DNA of 64,000 nucleotides from Prevotellaceae bacterium (GTDB taxonomy: Bacteria > Bacteroidota > Bacteroidia > Bacteroidales > UBA932). Position numbers and translations under genes: made by a program. The stretch covers positions 19,607-83,606 of the forward strand of contig JAIRNF010000010.1 of the NCBI GenBank assembly GCA_031258195.1. Direction: 5' to 3'. Under the pieces are notes generated by a model, which saw only the letters and a program-made list of their open reading frames with translations, was not told where the DNA came from and did no database searches. Of the stretch, positions 54,584 through 64,000 are shown one piece after another (positions within the stretch are counted from its first letter, which is position 1; the number at the start of each line of letters is the position of its first letter).

Positions 54584-57034
54584 TTATAAGCCGAATAAGC
54601 TGCCTACCTGAAAGACAATAAACGAAACGACCCACGCTAAGCCTGTTGTGTACAGAATAGTAAACAGCGCCCATTTCCATGATCCCGACTCGCCCTTAAT
54701 GGCTGCGATTACCGCTATGCAGGGGAAATAAATAAGAACAAATAGTAATAGACTTATTGCAACAAGCGGAGTATAAATAGGCTTACCTTCTTTGTCAGTT
54801 TGGGCAAGCAGCTTTTCTCCCAGCTTTTCTGGATCAGTTTCTTCGTCACCACTGTACAGTACACCCATTGTGCTTACAACTACTTCTTTAGCCGCCATAC
54901 CCGTAAATAAGCTAACCCCGATTTTCCAATCGAAGCCTAACGGTTTTATTACAGGCTCTATTACCTTACCTATTCGTCCGATATAAGATTTCTCTTGACG
55001 CTCCATTTCTTGAAGCATGCCAAGTTCTTTTGCTGTTTCGCTTTCCCCCATACTTTCGGCATGCTCAATCATTACTTCATAGTCCTGGCTATAGCTTATA
55101 TCTCTTGGAAAATAATTTAAGAACCATATTATAATAGACGCTACTAGAATTATACCTCCCATCTTTTTTAAGTACTGCTTTGCTTTACTCCACATATGCA
55201 GTAGTGTTGCTCTTATTGTTGGAGTACGGTAGGGGGGTAGCTCCATTACAAACGGAACATCTTCTCTCTTAAAAAGAAAACGCTTAAAAAGACGAGCCGA
55301 AAGTATGGCAATTACAATGCCCGCAAAATATATGGCAAACATCATCCATGCGGCATGAGAGCTGAAAAATGTACCTATTAATAGTACATATACAGGAATA
55401 CGCGCGTTACACGACATAAACGGAATGATAAGCATTGTTATCATTCGGTTGCTGCGACTCTCGATAGTCCTAGTACCCATAATTGCCGGAACATTACAGC
55501 CAAAGCCCATAATAAGTGGTACAAACGACTTACCATGTAATCCCATACGATGCATCAGCTTATCCATAATGAAGGATGCGCGAGCCATATAGCCCGTATC
55601 TTCCATAAACGATATGAATAAGTAAAGTATAAGTATGTTAGGTAAAAACACAATTACGCTGCCTACACCGCCAATAATTCCGTCAACTAGTAAATCTTTG
55701 AAAGGTCCGTCACTCATGGCTCCGCTTATCCATCCTCCTAAAGCGGCAACTCCCTCTTCTATCCAATCCATAGGATACTGACCAAGCCGGAACGTACAGG
55801 TAAACATTAGCCACATGATGAAGAAGAATATAGGAAAGCCTAAATATTTATCGGTTACAACCGAATCTATGAGTTTAGTGGTTTGTAGCTTATTGCCCTT
55901 TTTCTCACTATATGTTTCGCGTAATGCACCTTCAATAAAACCGTATCTGGCATCGGCAAATGCAGCTGGGGCATCTTCTTTTAGTAGCGATTCTACCTGT
56001 TTGAGCAGCTTATCTCTCAGTTTTAACACATTTTTACCTTGGTTACATAGTCCTTCCATCAGTTTTTCAGCATCATCATCGCCTTCGAGCAGCTGTACTG
56101 CTAAATAACGCTTGGATAGATTACTTCCGAGGTTCTCGCAAAGACCTAACTCTTGGTGTAGCCTACATATTGCAGGCTCCAGTACCTCGCCATAGTTGAT
56201 ATGTATATGGCGAACTATAGGACTTTCATCTTCGTAAACAGCAATTACCTGATCGAACAGCTGTGGTATTCCTCTCGAACGTTTACTAACCGTAGGAACA
56301 ATAGGCACGCCTATCAGCTTACCGAATGCTTCATGGTGAAACGTATTTCCGCTTTCTTCCAGCTCATCGTACATGTTGAGCGCAATAACCATGCGCGGAT
56401 CCATATCAATTAGCTGGGTAGTAAGCAAAAGGTTGCGCTCCAGCGCCGAAGCAGCCACTACATTGATAACCACATCGGGGGTTTGATCCTGGACATAGTT
56501 TTTTGCATATCTTTCTTCAGGCGAGTAGGCAGAAAGAGAGTATGTTCCGGGCAAATCGACAATGTTGAAGATATATCCCTTATACTTAAAAGTTCCCTGT
56601 TTGGCATCTACTGTTACACCGCTATAGTTACCCACATGCTCGCGAGCGCCCGAAGCGATATTGAAAAGCGATGTTTTACCAACGTTAGGATTACCAACTA
56701 ATGCAACATTAATGGTTTTACGCTTATTAAGCGCAATCTCTCGCAGTATTTCTTCGTACGAAGTAAGAGGTTTTTTTAGCTCGCCCTTTTCGGCTAGTGT
56801 ATCTATCTCTTGCTCTGATACAACTTCAATGAGCTGCGCTTCGCTCGAACGTAACGATACCTCATAATCGAGAATTCTATACTTTATAGGGTTACCAAGC
56901 GGAGCTCGTAAAAGCACCTCAACTTGTTTGCCCTTAACGAAACCCATTTCGTTAAGACGGTTACGGAAGGCTTTACGCCCCATTACCTTTACAATTACTC
57001 CTTTTTCACCCGTTTGTAGCTCTGAAAGACGCAT
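54584..57034 (-). CDS. feoB: Ferrous iron transporter, FeoA-FeoB fusion
   Basis: N-terminal FeoA-like domain; VALVGNPNVGKTSLFNIASGAREHVGNYSGVTVDAK; Gate motifs GFGCNVPAIMGTRTIE. Confidence 0.95.
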   Translation of the reverse strand: MRLSELQTGEKGVIVKVMGRKAFRNRLNEMGFVKGKQVEVLLRAPLGNPIKYRILDYEVSLRSSEAQLIEVVSEQEIDTLAEKGELKKPLTSYEEILREIALNKRKTINVALVGNPNVGKTSLFNIASGAREHVGNYSGVTVDAKQGTFKYKGYIFNIVDLPGTYSLSAYSPEERYAKNYVQDQTPDVVINVVAASALERNLLLTTQLIDMDPRMVIALNMYDELEESGNTFHHEAFGKLIGVPIVPTVSKRSRGIPQLFDQVIAVYEDESPIVRHIHINYGEVLEPAICRLHQELGLCENLGSNLSKRYLAVQLLEGDDDAEKLMEGLCNQGKNVLKLRDKLLKQVESLLKEDAPAAFADARYGFIEGALRETYSEKKGNKLQTTKLIDSVVTDKYLGFPIFFFIMWLMFTCTFRLGQYPMDWIEEGVAALGGWISGAMSDGPFKDLLVDGIIGGVGSVIVFLPNILILYLFISFMEDTGYMARASFIMDKLMHRMGLHGKSFVPLIMGFGCNVPAIMGTRTIESRSNRMITMLIIPFMSCNARIPVYVLLIGTFFSSHAAWMMFAIYFAGIVIAILSARLFKRFLFKREDVPFVMELPPYRTPTIRATLLHMWSKAKQYLKKMGGIILVASIIIWFLNYFPRDISYSQDYEVMIEHAESMGESETAKELGMLQEMERQEKSYIGRIGKVIEPVIKPLGFDWKIGVSLFTGMAAKEVVVSTMGVLYSGDEETDPEKLGEKLLAQTDKEGKPIYTPLVAISLLLFVLIYFPCIAVIAAIKGESGSWKWALFTILYTTGLAWVVSFIVFQVGSLFGL

Positions 57035-57128
57035 TGGTAGTTTTGGTTTTGATAAAGAATTGAGTAGCCTTTATTTTTTGAACAGTACGATTTTTTATTT
57101 AAGGATTTTATAATCAGCGGCTACCTTA

Positions 57129-57145
57129 TTTAGAATCATTCTAAA
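57129..57145. promoter_or_regulatory. Putative Fur-family 7-1-7 box upstream of feoAB
   Basis: TTTAGAAT-C-ATTCTAAA perfect 8-1-8 palindrome; minus-strand -7 candidate TAGTTTTG (57153-57160) lies 7 nt upstream in the transcription direction. Confidence 0.6.
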
Positions 57146-57343
57146 CAAGGAGCAAAACTACGAAAATCTTTCGATTGTTAATAAAAAAAGGGAAGCATAT
57201 TACGGCTGTCTGTCAAAATAAATACCTACCTTAGATCGTTTTTGGATAAAGAATATCCCTATAACTTAGATTTAGCTGGTAGAAAAGTAAGTATCGCTTA
57301 TATTTACAGGTATAAACAAATAAAACTGAGGAGAAAACGATTA

Positions 57344-58621
57344 ATGAAGGCAGATGTTGTAATTGGGCTTCAATGGGGGGATGAAGGAAAAGGTAAAATC
57401 GTAGATGTACTAACCCCAAACTACGAAGTTGTTGCACGGTTTCAGGGTGGTCCTAACGCAGGACATTCGTTAGAGTTTAACGATAAAAAATTTGTACTGC
57501 ATACCGTTCCGTCTGGGATTTTCAGAGAGGGAACGATTAACATAATAGGAAACGGAGTTGTAGTAGACCCCGTTATCCTACAAGATGAAATCGAAAAGCT
57601 TGAAGTTGTAGGCGTTAATGTAGATGCAAAGCTACAGGTTTCTAAAAAGGCTCATCTTATTCTTCCATCACATCGTATGCTGGATGCGGCTTCGGAAGCC
57701 GCTAAAGGGAAAACAAAAATCGGTTCTACGCTTAAAGGTATAGGTCCTGCTTACATGGATAAGACAGGTCGTAACGGCTTACGCGTAGGCGATATTCTGC
57801 TGGATAGCTTTAAAGAAAAATACGAGCAGCTAAGGCAAAAGCATATAGGTATTTTAAAGCAATACGAAGGCTTTAATAGTTATGAGAAAGACTTAGCTGC
57901 TTATGAAGAAAAATGGTTTAAGAGTATTGGGCGCTTAAAGCGGCTAATGCTGGTTGATAGCGAACATACTATTAATAAGCTGCTAAAGCAAAATAAGCGG
58001 TTGCTGGCGGAAGGTGCACAGGGTTCGTTGTTGGATATGGATTTTGGAACATATCCGTATGTAACGTCATCTAACACTGTTTGTGCCGGAGCCTGCACGG
58101 GATTAGGTATAGCACCTAGCAGTATTGGCGAGGTTTATGGTATTTTTAAAGCATATTGTACACGCGTTGGTAGCGGACCTTTTCCGACAGAGTTAAATGA
58201 TGAGGTTGGCGAGCGGCTACGTGCTATGGGTAAGGAGTTTGGTGCTACAACCGGTCGCCCGCGCCGTACAGGATGGCTTGATATGGTTGCGCTTAAATAT
58301 GCTGTAATGATAAGCGGTGTTACTAAGCTTATTATGATGAAGACGGATATACTCGACACTTTTGAAACGATAAAAATTGCAGCTGCATATAGAGTTGATG
58401 GTGTTGAAACAGAAGAGTTTCCTTATGATGTAGATGGCATGGAGGTTGAACCTATATATCGCGAGTTTAAGGGTTGGAACCAAAACCTATCGAGTATTAA
58501 AGCAGAAAAAGACTTCCCTCAAGAGCTTAAAGATTACATTGCTTATATTGAGCAAGAAACAGGCGTGCCCATCTACCTTGTATCGGTAGGATCTGACAGG
58601 GAAGAAACAATAATTCGATAA
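57344..58621 (+). CDS. purA: Adenylosuccinate synthetase
   Basis: MKADVVIGLQWGDEGKGKIVDVL, FQGGPNAGHSLEF, GPAYMDKTGRNGLRVGD. Start trimmed from 57242. Confidence 0.97.
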   Translation: MKADVVIGLQWGDEGKGKIVDVLTPNYEVVARFQGGPNAGHSLEFNDKKFVLHTVPSGIFREGTINIIGNGVVVDPVILQDEIEKLEVVGVNVDAKLQVSKKAHLILPSHRMLDAASEAAKGKTKIGSTLKGIGPAYMDKTGRNGLRVGDILLDSFKEKYEQLRQKHIGILKQYEGFNSYEKDLAAYEEKWFKSIGRLKRLMLVDSEHTINKLLKQNKRLLAEGAQGSLLDMDFGTYPYVTSSNTVCAGACTGLGIAPSSIGEVYGIFKAYCTRVGSGPFPTELNDEVGERLRAMGKEFGATTGRPRRTGWLDMVALKYAVMISGVTKLIMMKTDILDTFETIKIAAAYRVDGVETEEFPYDVDGMEVEPIYREFKGWNQNLSSIKAEKDFPQELKDYIAYIEQETGVPIYLVSVGSDREETIIR

Positions 58622-58668
58622 CTTAACAACAAACTAAATTGAATAAATAAAAACCTAAAAAACTTACT

Positions 58669-60090
58669 ATGACAGTTAAAACACAAACATTACTAAGAGA
58701 CTCTGCTGCCATGCGGTGGATGATGCTATTACTCGTGGCATTAACAATGTTTGCCGTGTACGTGGCATCGGATGTATTCTCTCCATTAAAAACACTTTTA
58801 GAACAACAGAACCAATGGAATAGTACAGAGTATGGTTGGTTTAGTGGCTCTTACTCATTATTTAACGTCTTCTTGGGCATGCTTATATTTGGCGGGCTGC
58901 TTCTAGATAAAGCCGGAATACGCTTTACAGGGATAATATCATGTGCGCTAATGGTGGTCGGTATAGGGATTAAGTATTGGGCTGTGTCTAATCCCGATTT
59001 GCTAAACTCATCAATGACTTTTTTGGGCAATACTTATAAAATGCAGGTTGTATGGGCTGTAGTTGGTTTTGCTACTTTTGGCGTAGGTGCCGAAGTAGCA
59101 GGTATTACAGTTAGTAAGGCAATTGTAAAGTGGTTTAAAGGTAAAGAGTTGGCATTGGCTATGGGGCTACAGCTATCGTTGGCTCGTTTGGGTTCTGCCG
59201 CGGCATTATCTTTCTCTCCGATAATTGCAAAGAATTTCCATAGCGTAAGCGCACCTGTTATGGTAGGTTTAATATTGCTTGTAGCAGGAGGTTTATGCTT
59301 TATTATTTATTCTTGGTATGATAAAAGGCTTGATAAACAAATAAAGGAAGAAGCTACTGTAAAAGAAGAATCGTTCAGCCTTAAGGATGTAGGAGCTGTT
59401 ATAAGCAATAAAGGGTTCTGGGGTATCGCGTTGCTTTGCCTCATGTTCTATGCTGCTGTTTTCCCCTTCTTAAAATATGCTGCAGATTTAATGGTAAATA
59501 AATTCGGAGTCGATCCGTCGTTAGCAGGATTTATTCCTAGTATGCTACCTGTGGGTGCTATTATTTTAACCCCTCTTTTCGGGACAATATATGATAGAAG
59601 AGGGCATGGAGCCGATCTTATGATATTAGGAGCTGTTATTATTACCTGTGTGCATCTTCTGTTTGCCGCTTCGTTTGTAACACATTGGCTGATTGCTGTT
59701 GTTTTAATGATCTTTTTAGGTATTGGTTTTGCAATGGTGCCTGCTGCCATGTGGCCCTCGTTGGCTAAGATTATACCGGAAAAACGTTATGGTACGGCTA
59801 TTGCCCTTACCTTCTTTATTCAGAATATAGGACTTCTGTTTATGCCTACCATTATAGGTACCGTATTAGATAAATACTGTATTACAGGTACAAGAATAGA
59901 TATAACAACAAAAGTAGTAGATGGTCAAGTGTTAAGCGTACTTCAAGATGTTAGCACATATGATTACAGAAGACCTATGCTTATATTTGTATCGGTATGT
60001 GTTGTTGCTGTCTTAATAGCTATCTTCCTCAAATACCTTAACAAGAAGATGGGCTACGGATTGCAAGAAGCTAACCGCCAAAAAGCGTAA
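58669..60090 (+). CDS. MFS transporter
   Basis: 12-TM protein; MRWMMLLLVALTMFAVYVASDVFSPLKTLL; LDKAGIRFTGIIS. Confidence 0.88.
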   Translation: MTVKTQTLLRDSAAMRWMMLLLVALTMFAVYVASDVFSPLKTLLEQQNQWNSTEYGWFSGSYSLFNVFLGMLIFGGLLLDKAGIRFTGIISCALMVVGIGIKYWAVSNPDLLNSSMTFLGNTYKMQVVWAVVGFATFGVGAEVAGITVSKAIVKWFKGKELALAMGLQLSLARLGSAAALSFSPIIAKNFHSVSAPVMVGLILLVAGGLCFIIYSWYDKRLDKQIKEEATVKEESFSLKDVGAVISNKGFWGIALLCLMFYAAVFPFLKYAADLMVNKFGVDPSLAGFIPSMLPVGAIILTPLFGTIYDRRGHGADLMILGAVIITCVHLLFAASFVTHWLIAVVLMIFLGIGFAMVPAAMWPSLAKIIPEKRYGTAIALTFFIQNIGLLFMPTIIGTVLDKYCITGTRIDITTKVVDGQVLSVLQDVSTYDYRRPMLIFVSVCVVAVLIAIFLKYLNKKMGYGLQEANRQKA

Positions 60091-60102
60091 TTAATGATCA
60101 TT

Positions 60103-60151
60103 ATATACAAAGAAAACGCGATCTCATTAAGGTCGCGTTTTCTTTGTATAT
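60103..60151 (+). terminator. Intrinsic terminator
   Basis: ATATACAAAGAAAACGCGA / TCGCGTTTTCTTTGTATAT, 19-bp arms. Confidence 0.85.
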
Positions 60152-60202
60152 ATGGGGATGAAGAATACTTTATTTATGAGTAATCTGTAAATATATATTT
60201 TT

Positions 60203-60283
60203 TGTCATTTCGAACGCGGCGAAAAATCTACTGAATAGTGGCAACACGTTGAAAAAGAGATTCTCGCAGCGTTCGAAATGACA
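60203..60283. repeat. Dispersed hairpin repeat, copy D (imperfect)
   Basis: TGTCATTTCGAACG...AAATCT / AGATTCTCGC.GCGTTCGAAATGACA. Confidence 0.85.
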
Positions 60284-60295
60284 GATCTTTGCTGC

Positions 60296-61099
60296 TTATT
60301 TTATCAGCTCTTTTATTTTTGCAATGGCTGTTCGCGGATCTTTTTGCATTACTTCAAGGTGTCCGTTTTCCGTTTCTAAAAACAGCTTCGGTTCTTTAGC
60401 ATTCTCAAAAACCTCTTGTCCTTGTGTAAACGGAACAACCCTGTCGTTTTTCGCATGCATAATAAGCTTAGGCGTATTCTCTATTTGAGCGATATCTTCT
60501 TTTGATGAATATGGCGAGGTTACATCTTTACGAATTAAATCGTGCTGACTTTTAGAACGAGTAATTAAAGCCATATCGGTAAACGAGCTCATGCCATCTT
60601 CTAATACCAACGCGCTTACTTTATCTTGATTATCCTTTGCTAGCTTGGCTGCCAGCTGTGTGCCAATTGATGCCCCGTACACAATCAGCTTCGTATTTCG
60701 TACATCTGTACGGCTAATAAGATAATCGAAAACCATTTGCCCGTCTTTTGCAATGTTGAGGTGTGTTGGTGTCCCCGAAGATTTTCCATAACCCCTAAAA
60801 TCTGTAATGAATACCTGAAACCTGCCATTTACCAATGCCGTGAGAATATCGTCATAAATCGTAATGTTTCCGCTGTTTCCATGGATATAGAAAATAGTTG
60901 CGATTGGCTTTCCCTTGGGTTTTACAAAAATACTATGCAGCGTATCTTGGTCGGCTTCCAGATAAATATCCTCATGCGAAGGAAGCTTATGATCTACTTT
61001 TTCTCCTTTTCGGGGATAATAGAACATGTTATCATACTGGGCCTGCAAGCTAAGTTGGAAGATGACGATAGCGGCAAATAATACGAGTAATTTTTTCAT
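60296..61099 (-). CDS. Alpha/beta hydrolase, secreted
   Basis: Signal peptide; FYIHGNSGN, YGASIGTQLAAKLA nucleophile elbow, HAKNDRVVPFTQG. Confidence 0.88.
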   Translation of the reverse strand: MKKLLVLFAAIVIFQLSLQAQYDNMFYYPRKGEKVDHKLPSHEDIYLEADQDTLHSIFVKPKGKPIATIFYIHGNSGNITIYDDILTALVNGRFQVFITDFRGYGKSSGTPTHLNIAKDGQMVFDYLISRTDVRNTKLIVYGASIGTQLAAKLAKDNQDKVSALVLEDGMSSFTDMALITRSKSQHDLIRKDVTSPYSSKEDIAQIENTPKLIMHAKNDRVVPFTQGQEVFENAKEPKLFLETENGHLEVMQKDPRTAIAKIKELIK

Positions 61100-61176
61100 T
61101 GTAATATGGTGTTGAAGTAAATTTTAAATAATTAATCTGATTGTAAAAGAACAAAAAATATGGTTACCTAAAAAGC

Positions 61177-61209
61177 AAGAAGGGATTTAGCAAAACTAAA
61201 TCCTTTCTT
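61177..61209 (-). terminator. Intrinsic terminator of the DUF4290 gene
   Basis: AAGAAgGGATTTAG / CTAAATCCtTTCTT. Confidence 0.65.
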
Positions 61210-61230
61210 ATTATATGGTGTTTTCAAAAA

Positions 61231-61881
61231 TTATCTTCTTCGTCCGTTGTTGTTCTTTCCGTTGCTACCGTTCGATTTTCCGTTGTTCTTACTGTTCTTT
61301 TGCTGGCTTCTTCCGTTATTATTATGGTTGTGATGATAACCGTTAGAAAGCTTCATTGTATTAGGGTCAATACTGATTGCTCCGCTTGATAGAATAGCAA
61401 TATCTCTGAAAATCTGTTCGTCGCTTACGGTGTCTTTGTTCCACAACAGATAGGCTTTTTTCATGTGGTTGGCTAGCGCTTGAATCTCGAGCGTTTTCAG
61501 CTCACCATCTTCTTTTTGCATGATAGCCTCTACCATAGCCTGCGTATTGCGTCCGTAGTGACGTATGCGTATCGGGTTAGTAGGGTAAGGAATTCGTTTA
61601 GGTTTTTCTTGGAAAGATTCGGGGGGAAGAACAGGGTAGGGTGAGTCGATATCAATATCAAAATTAGAAATAACTTGGATATGATCCCACAGCTTATGCC
61701 TAAAGTTGTTGATATCGCGTAAGTGCGGGTTGAGATTCCCCATTACACCGATTACTGCCAGTGCTTGCTTGTTCCGTTCGTCGCGATCTTCCAGATTTTT
61801 AACCCATTCTACCATTTTATGAATATGGCATCCATACTCAGGTAGTACGAGCTTACTTCGTTGCGTGTTATAATCCATCAA
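61231..61881 (-). CDS. DUF4290-type protein with low-complexity N/G/K-rich tail
   Basis: MDYNTQRSKLVLPEYGCHIHKMVEW...GNLNPHLRDINNFRHKLWDH; C-terminal NNNGRSQQKNSKNNGKSNGSNGKNNNGRRR. Confidence 0.8.
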   Translation of the reverse strand: MMDYNTQRSKLVLPEYGCHIHKMVEWVKNLEDRDERNKQALAVIGVMGNLNPHLRDINNFRHKLWDHIQVISNFDIDIDSPYPVLPPESFQEKPKRIPYPTNPIRIRHYGRNTQAMVEAIMQKEDGELKTLEIQALANHMKKAYLLWNKDTVSDEQIFRDIAILSSGAISIDPNTMKLSNGYHHNHNNNGRSQQKNSKNNGKSNGSNGKNNNGRRR

Positions 61882-62028
61882 GGATGTTTTAGTTAGTATT
61901 CGTTTGCCTATATTATAGGCTGTAACTATTGTGATGAGTTTGGTGTAAAAGTAAATATTACAGGGCTACAAATATAAAAAGATTTTACAAACCTACAAAG
62001 ACTACAATTATTATTAATGGTTAAATAG

Positions 62029-63387
62029 TTATACGAGTGCCGTTACAATATCAACAGCCACAATTTCTTTTTGTTCTCCGGTTTGCATATTTTTCAGCAT
62101 AACCGTACCTTTTTCAATTTCCGATTCGCCAATAATAGCAACGTATGGAATGTTTCGCTTGCTAGCATACTCCAGCTGCTTTTTCATTTTTGCTCTATCG
62201 GGATATACTTCGGTAGCAATGCCATTATTGCGTAGTGATTTCGCTATTGGTAAAATAGCTAGCTCTTCCTTCTCTCCAAAATTTACGAATAGCACTTTGG
62301 TTGACTGTACCGAACTTTCGGGATACAGATCTAATCCACACATAACATCGTAGATGCGGTCTGCTCCGAATGATATACCTACGCCAGACATGTCTTTTAG
62401 CCCGAAAATATCTGAAAGATCGTCGTATCGACCGCCACCTGTTATACTGCCTATTTGGAAATCTTTTGCCTTTACCTCAAAGATAGCACCGGTATAGTAG
62501 TTTAATCCGCGTGCCAACGATAAGTCTAGCTCTACCTCCTGCTTTATATTCAGTGCCGCAATATAGCCGAATAGCGTTTCCATTTCTCGTACGCCTTGCG
62601 TGCCCTGTTCTGAAGGTGCAAGGAAAGTTCTTATCATATTTAGCTTATCTTTTGTAGAGCCGGTTAGCGTTAGTATAGGCTCTAGCTTATTTATAGCGTT
62701 ATCTGATACGCCTTTGGCTTTAAGTTCCTCTTTTACGGAAGCCAACCCTACTTTGTCGATTTTGTCAATAGCAACGGTGATATCAATCAGCTTATCCGAC
62801 TCGCCGATAACTTCTGCAATACCGCTGAGAATCTTTCGGTTATTTATTTTTATAAGTACGTTGATATTCAGTTTTTCATAAACAATATCTACTATTTGCA
62901 CTATCTCGGTTTCGTTGAGTAGCGAGTTGCTGCCTATCACATCCACGTCGCATTGGTAAAACTCACGATAACGACCTTTTTGAGGTCGGTCAGCGCGCCA
63001 AACAGGCTGTATCTGATAGCGGCGGAAGGGGAAGTTAAGCTCATTTTGATGCTGTACTACGAAACGAGCAAACGGAACGGTAAGATCGTAACGCAAACCT
63101 TTTTCACAAACTGCCGAAGCTATCGCTGTAGAGTTCTCAGGGCGAAGAATGTTTGCATCTAGTTTTTCAAACGGCTCGCCCGAGTTGAGTATGCGAAAAA
63201 GCAGCTTATCGCCTTCGTCACCATATTTACCTAACAGCGTAGAGAGATTCTCCATTGCAGGAGTCTCTATGGGCAGGTACCCGAATGTTGTGAATACCGA
63301 GCGGATGGTATCGAAAATATAGTTACGCCTTGCCATCTCTATTGGCGTAAAATCTCTGGTTCCCTTAGGAATAGACGGTTTACTCAT
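62029..63387 (-). CDS. hisS: Histidine--tRNA ligase
   Basis: [27 protein letters not shown]-type [40 protein letters not shown]. Confidence 0.97.
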   Translation of the reverse strand: MSKPSIPKGTRDFTPIEMARRNYIFDTIRSVFTTFGYLPIETPAMENLSTLLGKYGDEGDKLLFRILNSGEPFEKLDANILRPENSTAIASAVCEKGLRYDLTVPFARFVVQHQNELNFPFRRYQIQPVWRADRPQKGRYREFYQCDVDVIGSNSLLNETEIVQIVDIVYEKLNINVLIKINNRKILSGIAEVIGESDKLIDITVAIDKIDKVGLASVKEELKAKGVSDNAINKLEPILTLTGSTKDKLNMIRTFLAPSEQGTQGVREMETLFGYIAALNIKQEVELDLSLARGLNYYTGAIFEVKAKDFQIGSITGGGRYDDLSDIFGLKDMSGVGISFGADRIYDVMCGLDLYPESSVQSTKVLFVNFGEKEELAILPIAKSLRNNGIATEVYPDRAKMKKQLEYASKRNIPYVAIIGESEIEKGTVMLKNMQTGEQKEIVAVDIVTALV

Positions 63388-63465
63388 TTACTATTGCAGG
63401 ATATTTATTTGGTTTTTCTACTACCTTATTAAGGCAAAGAATTTCGTAAATCTCATTAGGTAGTA

Positions 63466-63483
63466 CAAAGATACATATCTTTG
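63466..63483. promoter_or_regulatory. Symmetric back-to-back -7 elements (divergent promoter)
   Basis: CAAAGATA-CA-TATCTTTG: TAnnTTTG on both strands separated by 2 bp, between divergent hisS and 63564. Confidence 0.6.
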
Positions 63484-63563
63484 AGAAAAGTAACCCTATT
63501 CTTATGCGCTTTTTATATTATCTGCTATTTTTGTTATTTCATGCATGTTTATATAGCTATAAT

Positions 63564-63899
63564 ATGAGAAAGGTTGGAAAATATTTTTGCGAAGTATCGG
63601 TAGTGATAATAGGGGTAACGTTAACTTTAATGGCGACAAGCTGGATTAATAGCTGTAGTGAGAAGAAAGATTTACGGCTATATCTGGATGCGGTAAAGTT
63701 GGAGTTGGAAGATAACCTCAATATGCTACAAAAGGCGGAAGAGTACATTGATAAAACGTTGCAATTATCCGAATACTTGGCATTGAATGAGTCTGAGAAG
63801 CATAGTCGGGATAGCCTAAAGAAATATAAATCGATAACGCAGAGTTTTTACTTTTTTGTTTATAAAACCGAGGCTTTTGATAGGTTCAAGATTAGTTAA
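63564..63899 (+). pseudogene. DUF6090-like membrane protein, truncated
   Basis: MRKVGKYFCEVSVVIIGVTLTLMATSWINSCSEKKDLRLYLDAVKLELEDNLNML...AFDRFKIS*; stop lies next to the apparent start of an IS. Confidence 0.6.
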
Positions 63900-64000
63900 G
63901 TGACTAAAAAAGTTATTTAACTATCTTTGAATTAATGAATAACAAGTATTATTTTCGGTCGCGTATTTCAGAGCGTCAATTTCGGTTGATTTTGCGACTT
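63900..64000 (+). mobile_element. Left part of a putative IS1595-family insertion sequence (cut by window edge)
   Basis: -7 box TATCTTTG 63922-63929, then ATG 63935: MNNKYYFRSRISERQFRLILRL, resembling IS1595/ISXO2 transposase N-termini. Confidence 0.55.

Overview
This looks like a Bacteroidota (probably Bacteroidales) chromosomal segment. The evidence is TAnnTTTG-type -7 promoter boxes, a FeoA-FeoB fusion, DUF4290/DUF4834-type genes, and a Na+-pumping methylmalonyl-CoA decarboxylase cluster. I saw no rRNA, tRNA or CRISPR array. The left 11 kb holds two adjacent minus-strand giant secreted FG-GAP/VCBS-propeller proteins. One is cut by the window edge and absent from the ORF track; the other is 2585 aa, ends mid-Calx-beta domain and has its stop codon inside a quasi-palindrome. 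Next comes a decayed mntP-like pseudogene, then mostly housekeeping and metabolic genes: ribH, yebC, mce-mmdA-BCCP-OadG-BCCP-OadB, cca, an MsbA-like ABC exporter, an RND efflux trio, cdd, xerD, a nagB-LmbE fusion, uvrB, an Hdr-like redox cluster containing an ion channel gene, gcvT, three tandem beta-barrel OMPs (one frameshifted), feoAB, purA and hisS. An apparent IS1595-type transposase start lies at the right edge. Main points for follow-up: (1) a dispersed hairpin repeat (GTCATTTCGAACGAAGTGAGAAATC type) at four of the five convergent gene junctions seen; (2) the Hdr-like/ion-channel cluster; (3) a 76-nt perfect zero-loop palindrome after gcvT; (4) a duplicated OadG-tail + BCCP module; (5) several gene-decay events; (6) a Fur-like 7-1-7 box at feoAB and a symmetric divergent promoter at hisS. 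I found no clearly new defence-like or mobile system. All assignments come from reading sequence and motifs by eye; no database search was run.
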